Shown here: in pieces, positions 1 through 6,289 of the stretch
Numbering within the stretch: the stretch's first letter is position 1
How the letters are laid out: each line of letters starts with the position of its first letter
NCBI GenBank assembly: GCA_946481495.1
Contig: CAMLNW010000033.1
Location: 1 to 15,490, forward strand
Source of the DNA: an uncultured Actinomycetes bacterium
GTDB taxonomy: Bacteria; Actinomycetota; Thermoleophilia; Solirubrobacterales; Thermoleophilaceae
DNA: 15,490 nt
Direction: 5' to 3'
Position numbers and translations under genes: made by a program
Notes under the pieces: model-generated
What the model was told of the DNA's origin: nothing
The model's database searches: none
What the model saw: only the letters and a program-made list of their open reading frames with translations

Positions 1-1
1 C

Positions 2-517
2 GTCGAGCCGGGCGAGGAGTTCACCTACGTCTGGGAGGCGGTCCCGGAGTCAGTCGGGGTTTGGCCGTACCACGACCACGGGCCGAACCACACCTTGAAC
101 AGCTTTCGCGGGTTGTTCGGAGCAGTGATCGTCAAACCGAAGGGCACGCCGATCCCCGACGTCGAGCGCGTCCTCTACCTGCACAGCTTCCCGCCCCAGG
201 TGACGGGCATCCCGCGCCTGCTGCACTGCATCAACGGCCGCACCTACGCGGGCAACACGCCGACGATCCGCGCCAAGGTCGGCCAGAGCGTCGAGCTGCA
301 CGTGATCGGCGGCGACAGCAACTTCCACACCTTCCACATCCACGGCCACCGCTGCCAGGACTCCGGCGGCGCGAACGTGGACAACCCAGCGCTGGGCCCG
401 AACGAGACGATCACAGCCAAGTTTCGTGAGGACAACCCCGGCCGTTGGCTATACCACTGTCATGTCTTCACGCACCAGGACGCCGGGATGGCGGGCTGGT
501 ACCTCGTGGACCCCTAG
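2..517 (+). CDS. Multicopper oxidase, C-terminal part (gene starts before the window)
   Basis: This is the 3' part of a copper oxidase, open from the first bases to the TAG at 515-517. Numbering from the codon at base 2, a WPYHDHG motif (residues 21-27) carries the type 3 copper HxH pair of an early cupredoxin domain. A later domain has HTFHIH (H109, H112, H114) and HCHVFTHQDAGM (H152, C153, H154, H158, M163). Together these supply the type 1 copper ligands (H109, C153, H158, M163) and the trinuclear-site histidines. The short distance between the two motif groups resembles two-domain bacterial laccases more than three-domain ones, but the missing N-terminus prevents a firm choice. Such enzymes oxidise phenols or metals with O2 outside the membrane. 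The next gene starts 16 bp after the stop, with its ribosome site touching this stop codon, so the two are co-transcribed. The substrate is unknown. Confidence 0.9.
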   Translation, partial: VEPGEEFTYVWEAVPESVGVWPYHDHGPNHTLNSFRGLFGAVIVKPKGTPIPDVERVLYLHSFPPQVTGIPRLLHCINGRTYAGNTPTIRAKVGQSVELHVIGGDSNFHTFHIHGHRCQDSGGANVDNPALGPNETITAKFREDNPGRWLYHCHVFTHQDAGMAGWYLVDP

Positions 518-533
518 GAGAGGAGAACTCCCG

Positions 534-1883
534 ATGCTCCCGCCCCGCTCACTGCCACTAGCCGCGTTAGTCGCGCTGCTGGCCTTCCCGACCGCCGCCA
601 TGGCCGTCGACTACCCGCCCGCCGGCAATCCCGGCAAGGGCGGCTCCAAGGTCCGCAAGGGCAAGGCCAAGACCTACACCGTCTGCAAGCAGCGCAAGTG
701 CAAGTACCGCTCGATCGGAGCGGCGGTGCGCAAGGCGCGCGGCGGCGACACGATCAAGGTCAAGAACGGGACCTACAAGGAGAGCGTGAGCATCACCGGC
801 CCGCGCTACGACAGGCTGAAGCTCGTCGGCAACGCCGGCAAGCCGCGCAAGGTCGTGCTCCAGGGCAAGGGCCTCAAGGGCGCTAAGGCGCAGAACGGCG
901 TGCTGATCAACAACGCCGACGGGGTCACCGTCAAGGGCTTCTACGCGCGCAACTACCGCGCCAACGGCTTCTTCGTCGTCAACGCGGTCGGCTACACGCT
1001 GACCAAGCTCGTCGCCGGCCACACCGGGGTCTACGGCATCTACGCCTTCAACTCGAAGGGCGGCACGATGTCGCGCTCGGAGGCGTTCGACAACAACGAC
1101 GCCGGCTTCTACATCGGGCAGACGCCGCCGCAGACCAAGCCGAAGCGCTCGATCGTCAGCAAGGTCAGGGCGTACTCGAACGTGCTCGGGTTCTCCGGCA
1201 CCAACATGCGCTACGTCACGATCAAGGACAGCGACTTCTACAACAACGGCAGCGGCATCGTGCCGAACGCGCTCGACTCGGAGAAGTTCCCGCCGCCGGA
1301 CCGCAACGTGATCTCCGGCAACCGGATCTTCTGGAACAACTTCAACTACTACGCGGGCGCGCCGTTCACGATTCCGGCATCTGGTCCGGCCGGTCTCGCC
1401 GGCTACCCGATCGGTGTTGGCGTCCTGCTGTTCGGCAGCCAGAACACAATTGTTGAGAACAACAAGATATTTGGTAACTGGCTCGCCGGCTTCGGTGCGA
1501 TCCAGCAGATCCAGCTCGCGCTCCAGAAGGACCCGAAGCTACAGGAGGCGTCGATCTTGCGCAGCAACACCGTGCGCAACAACGACTTCGGCCTCGGCGG
1601 CAGCGACCTCAACGGCCGCGACATGTTCTACGACGGCAGCGGAACCGGGAACTGCTTCGCCGGCAACGTCGTGCGCAGCCCGAACGTCCCGGCGGACAAC
1701 TCGACGTTCGCGCCCTGCCCCGGCCCGGCGACCAACACGCTCAACTCGGCCGCGCAGCAAGAGGGCCTGTCGTGGGTCCTCGGCGTCAACAAGAGCGATC
1801 CCTCGACGTTCGAGAAGTTCTGGATCAAGCATCCACACTCGACCCAGAAGGGGATCACGCCGCTCGAGAGGTACTCCAAGTGA
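534..1883 (+). CDS. Secreted right-handed parallel beta-helix protein
   Basis: A 449-residue secreted protein. The ATG at 534 is preferred over the upstream in-frame ATG at 426 because a strong purine-rich ribosome site (GAGAGGAG, 518-525) sits just before it and it opens a clean signal peptide (hydrophobic residues 8-23, likely cut after AMA at 24). The mature N-terminus is rich in Lys and Arg. Around residues 57-85 is the family's usual opening (YRSIGAAVRKA, then GGDTIKVKNGTY), followed by repeated short strands with Asn ladders such as NNDAGF, NNGSGI and VRNNDFGLGG. This fits the pectate-lyase/NosD-like beta-helix fold. No catalytic site is evident, so the role may be binding, a carbohydrate activity or copper-enzyme maturation by analogy with NosD. 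Its position between two copper proteins favours an accessory role, which is inference. A patch of A/T-ending codons lies at about 1377-1500. Confidence 0.85.
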   Translation: MLPPRSLPLAALVALLAFPTAAMAVDYPPAGNPGKGGSKVRKGKAKTYTVCKQRKCKYRSIGAAVRKARGGDTIKVKNGTYKESVSITGPRYDRLKLVGNAGKPRKVVLQGKGLKGAKAQNGVLINNADGVTVKGFYARNYRANGFFVVNAVGYTLTKLVAGHTGVYGIYAFNSKGGTMSRSEAFDNNDAGFYIGQTPPQTKPKRSIVSKVRAYSNVLGFSGTNMRYVTIKDSDFYNNGSGIVPNALDSEKFPPPDRNVISGNRIFWNNFNYYAGAPFTIPASGPAGLAGYPIGVGVLLFGSQNTIVENNKIFGNWLAGFGAIQQIQLALQKDPKLQEASILRSNTVRNNDFGLGGSDLNGRDMFYDGSGTGNCFAGNVVRSPNVPADNSTFAPCPGPATNTLNSAAQQEGLSWVLGVNKSDPSTFEKFWIKHPHSTQKGITPLERYSK

Positions 1884-2239
1884 GGGGTAAGGCAATCGCC
1901 GCCGCGGTGCTCGTGCTGGGAGGCACGGGCGCCGTCGCGGTGGCCAGCCCGACCGCCCACACCGCGAAGACGAAGACGGTGAAGGTCGCCGACAACTTCT
2001 ACTCACCGAAGAAGCTGACGGTCGCCAAGGGAACGACGATCAAATGGGTGTGGTCGAACCGCAACGCCGACAGTCACGATGTCTATACGTACAAGAGGCC
2101 GAAGGGCGCCAAGAGGTTTCACTCAGCGCCGGCCGCGACGTTCTTCACCTTCAAGCGCAAGCTGAAGAAGGCTGGTACGTATAAGTTCCTCTGTACGTTC
2201 CACGAGGGAATGAAGATGCGAATCGACGTCAAGAGCTGA
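1880..2239 (+). CDS. Secreted cupredoxin (plastocyanin/azurin-like blue copper protein)
   Basis: A 119-residue protein starting at a GTG whose last two bases begin the TGA stop of the beta-helix gene (4-bp overlap), so translation is probably coupled. Residues 4-23 form a signal peptide or membrane anchor. The mature part has the plastocyanin-like N-terminal pattern (VKVADNFYSPKKLTVAKGTTIKW, given here only by position, 34-56) and the type 1 copper ligands H66 (SHDV), C105, H108 and M111 in a C-x-x-H-x-x-M loop (FLCTFHEGM). All four ligands are present, so it should bind a single copper and transfer electrons outside the membrane. The neighbouring multicopper oxidase is the obvious redox partner, but the pairing is inferred from the operon only. 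The fold is strongly supported, while the physiological partner is not. Confidence 0.9.
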   Translation: MRGKAIAAAVLVLGGTGAVAVASPTAHTAKTKTVKVADNFYSPKKLTVAKGTTIKWVWSNRNADSHDVYTYKRPKGAKRFHSAPAATFFTFKRKLKKAGTYKFLCTFHEGMKMRIDVKS

Positions 2240-2324
2240 CCGACCCCCGCGATGGCCGCCCAAACGCGCTTCTTCACGGATCTCGCCCTGCGCAAGCTAC
2301 GGGAGACGAGTAGTTTCAACTCCC

Positions 2325-3095
2325 ATGAGCGACGAGCAGGCAGTTCTGACCGAGCGCCGCGGGCGCGTGCTGCTGATCACCCTCAACCGGCCGAACGCGC
2401 GCAACGCGGTCAACGCGGCGCTGGCGCAGGGCATCGCCGCGGCGCTGGATGAGCTCGACGGAGACGGCGATCTTCAAGTAGGCGTTCTGACCGGAGCCGG
2501 CAAGGGGTTCTGCGCCGGCATGGATCTCAAGGCGTTCGTCAGCGGCGAGAGCCCCCACGTCGAGGGACGCGGCTTCGCCGGCATCACGCAGCGCTCGTCC
2601 GACAAGCCGCTGATCGCGGCGATCGAGGGGTTCGCGGTCGCCGGCGGGCTCGAGGTCGCGCTGTCCTGCGATCTGATCGTCGCGGCGCGGGGAGCGAAGC
2701 TCGGCATTCCCGAGGTCAAGCGCAGCCTGGTCGCAGCCGCCGGCGCCCTGCTGCGCCTGCCACAGCGGATCCCCTACCACGTGGCTATGGAGCTAGCGCT
2801 GACCGGCGATCCCGTCGACGCCGAGCGCGCCTACGAGCTCGGCCTCGTCAACCGGCTCTCCGAGCCGGGCGGCGCCGTCGAGGCGGCAGTCGAGCTGGCC
2901 GACGCGATCGCGGCTAACGCGCCGCTGGCACTCGCCGCCTCGAAGCGGATCGCCGTCGAGTCGCCCACCTGGGATCCGAACGAGGCCTGGGTCAAGCAGG
3001 GCGAGATCGCCGGACCGGTCTTCGTCTCCGAGGACGCCCGCGAGGGCGCCACCGCGTTCGCCGAGAAGCGCCAGCCCGTCTGGAAGGGCCGCTAG
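2325..3095 (+). CDS. Enoyl-CoA hydratase/isomerase family protein (crotonase)
   Basis: A 256-residue crotonase-fold protein of normal family length. The oxyanion-hole segments are seen as GFCAGMDLKAF (61-71) and AVAGG (104-108). Two glutamates, E110 (GGLEVALSCD) and E130 (LGIPEVKRS), lie 20 residues apart, matching the spacing of the two catalytic acids in classical enoyl-CoA hydratase (E144/E164 of the rat enzyme). It should therefore be able to hydrate 2-enoyl-CoA, as in fatty acid beta-oxidation, although crotonases vary in substrate and reaction. The 85-bp gap before it contains no gene. No good Shine-Dalgarno is visible. A TANNNT element (TAGTTT, 2311-2316) ends 8 bp before the ATG, so a leaderless transcript is possible. 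It is probably a separate unit from the copper operon. Confidence 0.9.
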   Translation: MSDEQAVLTERRGRVLLITLNRPNARNAVNAALAQGIAAALDELDGDGDLQVGVLTGAGKGFCAGMDLKAFVSGESPHVEGRGFAGITQRSSDKPLIAAIEGFAVAGGLEVALSCDLIVAARGAKLGIPEVKRSLVAAAGALLRLPQRIPYHVAMELALTGDPVDAERAYELGLVNRLSEPGGAVEAAVELADAIAANAPLALAASKRIAVESPTWDPNEAWVKQGEIAGPVFVSEDAREGATAFAEKRQPVWKGR

Positions 3096-3097
3096 AA

Positions 3098-3155
3098 AGA
3101 AACTTTATCCGCAGAAACTTTTCAGCACGAAAGTTTCTGCGTATATACTTTCTGC
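3098..3155 (+). promoter_or_regulatory. Palindromic operator and probable leaderless promoter of the DUF234 ATPase gene
   Basis: An AT-rich island in GC-rich DNA. It holds a perfect 12-bp inverted repeat, CGCAGAAACTTT (3110-3121) and AAAGTTTCTGCG (3130-3141), separated by 8 bp. The left half-site core AGAAACTTT also occurs at 3098-3106, exactly 15 bp before its copy at 3113. The right half recurs with mismatches as TACTTTCTGC (3146-3155), 15 bp after AAGTTTCTGC. A -10-like TATACT (3144-3149) ends 6 bp before the ATG at 3156, and no Shine-Dalgarno exists, which fits leaderless transcription. A weak -35-like TTCAGC (3121-3126) falls inside the palindrome at 17-bp spacing. A bound regulator would therefore block or bend the promoter. 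The regulator is unknown. Confidence 0.65.
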
Positions 3156-4583
3156 ATGTTCGTCGGACGCCACGCGGAGCTTGGAGTACTCGAGCGAGAG
3201 CTATCGCGGGTACGGCAGTCCGGGTCCGGCGGCTTCCTCTGGGTACGCGGTCGCCGACGAGTCGGCAAGTCTCGACTCGTCGAACAGTTCCTGCTCGACA
3301 GCCGCACCAGAAGCGTCTTCTTCCGATCGCCGCGGCGCGGGTCGGCCGAGGCGCTCCGGCGCTTCGCCGCGGCCGCCGGGCCATCGTCGCTTTCCAGCGC
3401 GTCCCTGTTCGAGGAAGGGCTGACGCCCGATACATGGGTCACCGCCCTCATGTTGGCTGCCCAGGGGGCGACCCGAACCGATCCGGCCGTGATCGTGCTC
3501 GATGAGCTGCCCTACCTGCTCGAGCGTGACAACGGAGCAGACGCCGATCTGCAGGAGGCGTGGGATCGGCACCTGCAACATCTGCCCGTGCTACTGATCG
3601 CAATCGGCTCTGACATCTCGATGATGGAGACACTGGTCGACTACGGCCATGCGCTGCACGGCCGTCCGACTCGCGAGATGGTCGTGGATCCCTTCTCACC
3701 GGCAGACGTCGCCGAGCTGAGCGGAATGGATCCGGCCGCGGCGCTCGACGCCTATCTGATCGTGGGTGGATTCCCAACGCTCGCCACGACGTGGCCCAGG
3801 CGGCGGAACCGTCGGCACTTCCTGACTGAGGCACTGGAGGACTCCCACACCCACTTCGTCGTCAACGGCGAGCGCATCCTCGAGACCGAACTGCCCTACA
3901 ACCCGCAGGCGCGCGACGTGCTCGAAGCGCTCGGCGCCGGCGAGCGCACGTTCAGCACGCTCCGAGACGCGAGCGGAGTGTTCAGCGCGACGTCGCTGAC
4001 CAACGCACTGAAATTGCTGATCGCCGAGAAGCGGATCGTCGCCGAGGCTTCTCCCTGCTCCGTCCCGGCACCGAAGAAGAGCAAGCGCTACTCGATCGCC
4101 GACCCATACCTCCGTTTCTGGCTGAGATTCGTGGGGCCGGGCATCGACGAGATCGATCGAGGACGCGCGGATCTTGTGATCGACCGGATCGAAGAGGCAT
4201 GGAGCTCGTATCGCGGGAAGGCGATCGAGGATCTAGTCCGGCGCTCGGTCGAGCGGATGCTGCCCGAATCCCGTTTCGGATCGGCCCGTCACGTCGGCGG
4301 CTACTGGACGCGCAGCAACGACGTCGAAGTCGATCTCGTGGGCGCGGATTCGCCGTACCCCCGGGCGGTGGCCTTCGTCGGCTCGATCAAGTGGCGCGAG
4401 CGCGCGCGCTTCACCGCTGCCGACACCCGGGCGCTCATCCGCCAGCGCGCGGCGGTCCCCGGAGCGGAGAACGCGCTGCTGGTTGGGGTTTCGCGGTCCG
4501 GCTTCAGCAGCGATGCGGGCCTCGACATCGCGCTCACACCGGCGGACCTGATCGATGCCTGGCGCCCGGGCAGCTCGCGCTAG
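3156..4583 (+). CDS. AAA/STAND-type ATPase with C-terminal DUF234 nuclease-like domain
   Basis: A 475-residue protein of the 'archaeal ATPase' family (PF01637-like) with a DUF234 tail. The N-terminus FVGRHAEL is typical. Walker A is GRRRVGKS (32-39), Walker B is VIVLDE (112-117), and a sensor-like GSD lies at 151-153. A winged-helix region follows (about 250-300), then [14 protein letters not shown] (312-325), which marks the start of DUF234. The tail contains the PD-(D/E)XK-like elements NDVEVDLV (388-395) and GSIKW (409-413). In that fold the residue two before the Lys is usually acidic, and here it is Ser410. The function of these proteins is not well known, with DNA-linked or defence-like roles suggested. 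The gene ends convergently on msrA, the two stop codons sharing CTAG. The start is fixed by the -10-like TATACT just upstream. Confidence 0.88.
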   Translation: MFVGRHAELGVLERELSRVRQSGSGGFLWVRGRRRVGKSRLVEQFLLDSRTRSVFFRSPRRGSAEALRRFAAAAGPSSLSSASLFEEGLTPDTWVTALMLAAQGATRTDPAVIVLDELPYLLERDNGADADLQEAWDRHLQHLPVLLIAIGSDISMMETLVDYGHALHGRPTREMVVDPFSPADVAELSGMDPAAALDAYLIVGGFPTLATTWPRRRNRRHFLTEALEDSHTHFVVNGERILETELPYNPQARDVLEALGAGERTFSTLRDASGVFSATSLTNALKLLIAEKRIVAEASPCSVPAPKKSKRYSIADPYLRFWLRFVGPGIDEIDRGRADLVIDRIEEAWSSYRGKAIEDLVRRSVERMLPESRFGSARHVGGYWTRSNDVEVDLVGADSPYPRAVAFVGSIKWRERARFTAADTRALIRQRAAVPGAENALLVGVSRSGFSSDAGLDIALTPADLIDAWRPGSSR

Positions 4584-5236
4584 GTCGCCAGTCCGATCGG
4601 GCAGCTGACGCCCGTTCCCCCGAGGCCGCAGTAGCCGGCGGGGTTCTTGGCGAGGTACTGCTGGTGGTACTCCTCGGCGTAGTAGAAGTCGCCGGCGGGC
4701 TCGATCTCGGTCGTTATCTCGGAGCTGTGGCCGGCGGCGCCCAGCGCCTCGGCGTAGCTCGCGACCGAAGCGACCGCTGCCTCGCGCTGTGCGTCCGAGG
4801 TCGTGTAGATCGCCGAGCGGTACTGGGTGCCGACGTCGTTGCCCTGGCGCATTCCCTGCGTGGGGTCGTGGTTCTCCCAGAACGCCTTGAGGATCTGCTC
4901 GTACGAGATCTCCTCCGGTCGGAAGACGACCAGCACGGCCTCGTTCTGACCGGTCCGCCCGCCGCAGACCTCCTCGTAGGTGGGATTCGGCGTGATTCCC
5001 CCGGCGTAGCCGACAGCCGTCGTGTAGACCCCCGGGAGCTGCCAGAAGACCTTCTCGGCACCCCAGAAGCAGCCCATCCCGACGATCGCCCGCTCGGTTC
5101 CGTCCGGGAACGGCGGCCCGATCGGCGTACCGAGGACGAAGTGCTCGCCAGGCGTGACGATCGGCGTGTCGCGTCCCGGCAGCGCGTCGGCGGCGGTTGG
5201 CATCTCAGGCTCGCGGCGGGACAGGAACTCGAACAC
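4580..5236 (-). CDS. msrA: Peptide-methionine (S)-S-oxide reductase MsrA
   Basis: A 218-residue repair enzyme that reduces methionine-S-sulfoxide in proteins. The signature GCFWG (55-59) carries the catalytic Cys56. TAVGYAGG (73-80), [10 protein letters not shown] (87-96) and [23 protein letters not shown] follow in the normal order. Two C-terminal cysteines (C203 in GYCGLGG and C212) are placed as the resolving residues recycled by thioredoxin. The start is a GTG, chosen because AGGAG lies 5 bp upstream. The ~45-residue N-terminal extension before the core is common in this enzyme family. A TAGTCT box (5264-5269) is a possible -10 element giving a leader of about 20 nt. A terminator just upstream (5296-5335) separates it from the tRNA unit, so it is probably expressed on its own. 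Its stop codon overlaps the stop of the convergent ATPase gene. Confidence 0.96.
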   Translation of the reverse strand: MFEFLSRREPEMPTAADALPGRDTPIVTPGEHFVLGTPIGPPFPDGTERAIVGMGCFWGAEKVFWQLPGVYTTAVGYAGGITPNPTYEEVCGGRTGQNEAVLVVFRPEEISYEQILKAFWENHDPTQGMRQGNDVGTQYRSAIYTTSDAQREAAVASVASYAEALGAAGHSSEITTEIEPAGDFYYAEEYHQQYLAKNPAGYCGLGGTGVSCPIGLAT

Positions 5237-5295
5237 GGAATCTCCTCGGACGCTCTCCCATTGAGACTAGCGACGGGTTCAACGGTCCCGTGTGT

Positions 5296-5335
5296 TCAAA
5301 AAGACGAACGCCCCCCGGCGTAAACCGGAGGGCGT
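5296..5335 (-). terminator. Rho-independent terminator for the tRNA transcript
   Basis: ACGCCCTCCGG pairs with CCGGGGGGCGT (10 of 11 positions; 5325-5335 with 5308-5318) around a 6-nt loop. On the - strand the hairpin is followed within a few bases by TTTTT (5302-5298). It lies downstream of the tRNA on the same strand and upstream of msrA, so it should end the tRNA transcript. Confidence 0.8.
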
Positions 5336-5403
5336 CGCGTGAACCGCTATTCGTGGACCAGCGGCCGGTCAACGAGCCCGGCCTGCCGCCCAGCGTCAGC
5401 AAT

Positions 5404-5512
5404 CCCTTCGCAAGAACCCAAACGTTAGCAGCCATAGCAGAAATAGCAAGGACGAATCTCGCCATAATCCCCTCGGCAGGACTCGAACCCGCGACCTTTC
5501 CTTGCGAAGGGA
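5404..5512. repeat. 12-bp inverted repeat joining the tRNA anticodon arm and its trailer
   Basis: TCCCTTCGCAAG at 5403-5414 is the exact inverse of CTTGCGAAGGGA at 5501-5512, with 86 bp between. The right copy is the anticodon arm of the - strand tRNA, and the left copy lies about 55 nt past the tRNA 3' end. In the - strand transcript the two could pair over 12 nt. Whether this is functional, a tRNA-derived remnant or chance is not known. Confidence 0.6.
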
Positions 5513-5539
5513 ATGCTCTATCCACTGAGCTACGAGGGG
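5468..5539 (-). tRNA. tRNA, anticodon CGC as drawn (Ala by anticodon, Arg-like body), irregular anticodon stem
   Basis: A 72-nt cloverleaf on the - strand. The acceptor CCCCTCG pairs fully with CGAGGGG, with discriminator A. The D-arm is GCTC-AGTGGATA-GAGC, and the T-arm is GCGGG-TTCGAGT-CCTGC. CCA is not encoded. The anticodon loop is TTCGCAA, giving CGC (5504-5506), an alanine anticodon. The usual alanine G3:U70 pair is absent (C3:G70), and the body with A20 in the D-loop looks more like tRNA-Arg. The anticodon stem TTCCC/GGAAA has a C29-A41 mismatch with a 4-nt variable loop. Restoring one G would give a perfect stem and a normal AGGTC variable loop. If the loop is read as 8 nt, a TCG (Arg) anticodon is the alternative. 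It may be functional, a pseudogene or a sequencing slip. Confidence 0.8.
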
Positions 5540-5560
5540 ACGCCCTCACATGAGGACGAC

Positions 5561-5578
5561 CACAGCGTATCTGCTGTG
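5561..5578. repeat. Small palindrome upstream of the tRNA
   Basis: CACAGC (5561-5566) and GCTGTG (5573-5578) form a perfect 6-bp inverted repeat with a 6-bp spacer. It lies between the end of pdxH and the start of the tRNA, about 22 bp upstream of the tRNA 5' end. It could be an operator, or a weak hairpin after pdxH. There is no T-tract to make it a standard terminator. Confidence 0.35.
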
Positions 5579-5607
5579 TCGGACAAGGCCTGACCGCCGT
5601 CGGGCGC

Positions 5608-6258
5608 TCAGGGGGCGAGTCGCTCTACGACCCAGGCGCCACTGGAGGTCCGGCGGAAGCGGAGGCGGTCGTGCATCCGGTTGCGGCGGCCCTGCCAGAA
5701 CTCGTCGCTGCGCGGCTCGACGAGATAGCCGCCCCAATGGTCGGGGCGCGGTGGGTCCTCGACTCCCTCGTACTGCGCTTCTAGCTCGGCGAAGCGCCGC
5801 TCGATCGCGTCGCGCGACTCGATCACCTCGGACTGCGGGCTCGCCGCCGCGGCGATCCGCGAGGCGCGCGGCCGCTTAGCGAACGAGGCGTCGGACTCCT
5901 CGGCGCAGAGCTGCAAGACGTCGCCGTCGACGATCACCTGGCGCTGCTGCTGGTACCACGGGAACAGCAGCGTCGCGCGCGGGTTCTCCCCCAGCTCGCG
6001 CCCCTTGCGCGAGCGGTAGTTGGTGTTGAAGCGGAAGCCGCGCGCGTCGAGCCGGCGCAGCAGGACGGTGCGCGCGCCCGGGGCGCCGTCGCCGCCGGCG
6101 GTCGCCAGCACCATCGCGTTCGGCTCGGGAATCCCCGCGACCAGCGCCGCCTCGAACCACGCCTCGAACTGCTCGAGCCAGGTCGCCGCCAGGTCGTCCT
6201 CGGACAGGCTGCCGAGCTCGTAGGACTCGCGCATCTCCTCGATCCGCTCACTGGCCAC
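5608..6258 (-). CDS. pdxH: Pyridoxamine 5'-phosphate oxidase PdxH
   Basis: A 216-residue FMN enzyme that oxidises pyridoxamine or pyridoxine 5'-phosphate to pyridoxal 5'-phosphate. The order of family motifs is intact: MRESYELGSL near the N-terminus, PNAMVLATAG and ARTVLLRRLD, FNTNYRSRKGREL (FMN contacts), LLFPWYQQQRQV, and the C-terminal RPDHWGGYLVEP, FWQGRRNRMHDR and VERLAP. The open frame extends far upstream, but that part overlaps the divergent transporter and has no family resemblance. The GTG at 6258 gives the normal length. No Shine-Dalgarno precedes it. A TACCCT box on the - strand (6270-6265) ends 6 bp before the GTG, which fits a leaderless start. The gene is divergent from the MMPL gene, with only 31 bp between the two starts. 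Confidence 0.93.
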   Translation of the reverse strand: MASERIEEMRESYELGSLSEDDLAATWLEQFEAWFEAALVAGIPEPNAMVLATAGGDGAPGARTVLLRRLDARGFRFNTNYRSRKGRELGENPRATLLFPWYQQQRQVIVDGDVLQLCAEESDASFAKRPRASRIAAAASPQSEVIESRDAIERRFAELEAQYEGVEDPPRPDHWGGYLVEPRSDEFWQGRRNRMHDRLRFRRTSSGAWVVERLAP

Positions 6259-6264
6259 AGGTCC

Positions 6265-6281
6265 AGGGTAAGGGGTAGGCT
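6265..6281. promoter_or_regulatory. Compact divergent -10 elements for pdxH and the MMPL gene
   Basis: Between the GTG of pdxH (6258) and the GTG of the MMPL gene (6290) there are 31 bp. A - strand TACCCT (6270-6265) ends 6 bp before the pdxH GTG, and a + strand TAGGCT (6276-6281) ends 8 bp before the MMPL GTG. Both match TANNNT at positions expected for leaderless mRNAs, and no clear Shine-Dalgarno is seen for either gene. Each -35 region would then fall inside the other gene. TANNNT is a weak motif, so this is a proposal. Confidence 0.45.
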
Positions 6282-6289
6282 GCGGCCTC

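Noticed and set aside
426..533. N-terminal extension of the beta-helix gene to the ATG at 426
   Set aside because: It overlaps the multicopper oxidase, is rich in Arg and Thr, and would bury the signal peptide. The ATG at 534 has a strong ribosome site.
2252..2452. Short + strand frame across the gap before the enoyl-CoA hydratase gene
   Set aside because: It runs out of frame into the hydratase gene, has low-complexity content and no ribosome site.
4199..5323. Long + strand frame opposite msrA
   Set aside because: It is a mirror frame of the ATPase and msrA genes caused by high GC. Its composition is Arg/Gly/Ala/Leu rich with no recognisable domain.
5205..5549. - strand frame reading through the tRNA, trailer and terminator
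   Set aside because: The start of this frame is translated tRNA and its end crosses a terminator and the msrA start. It is not a credible protein as a whole.
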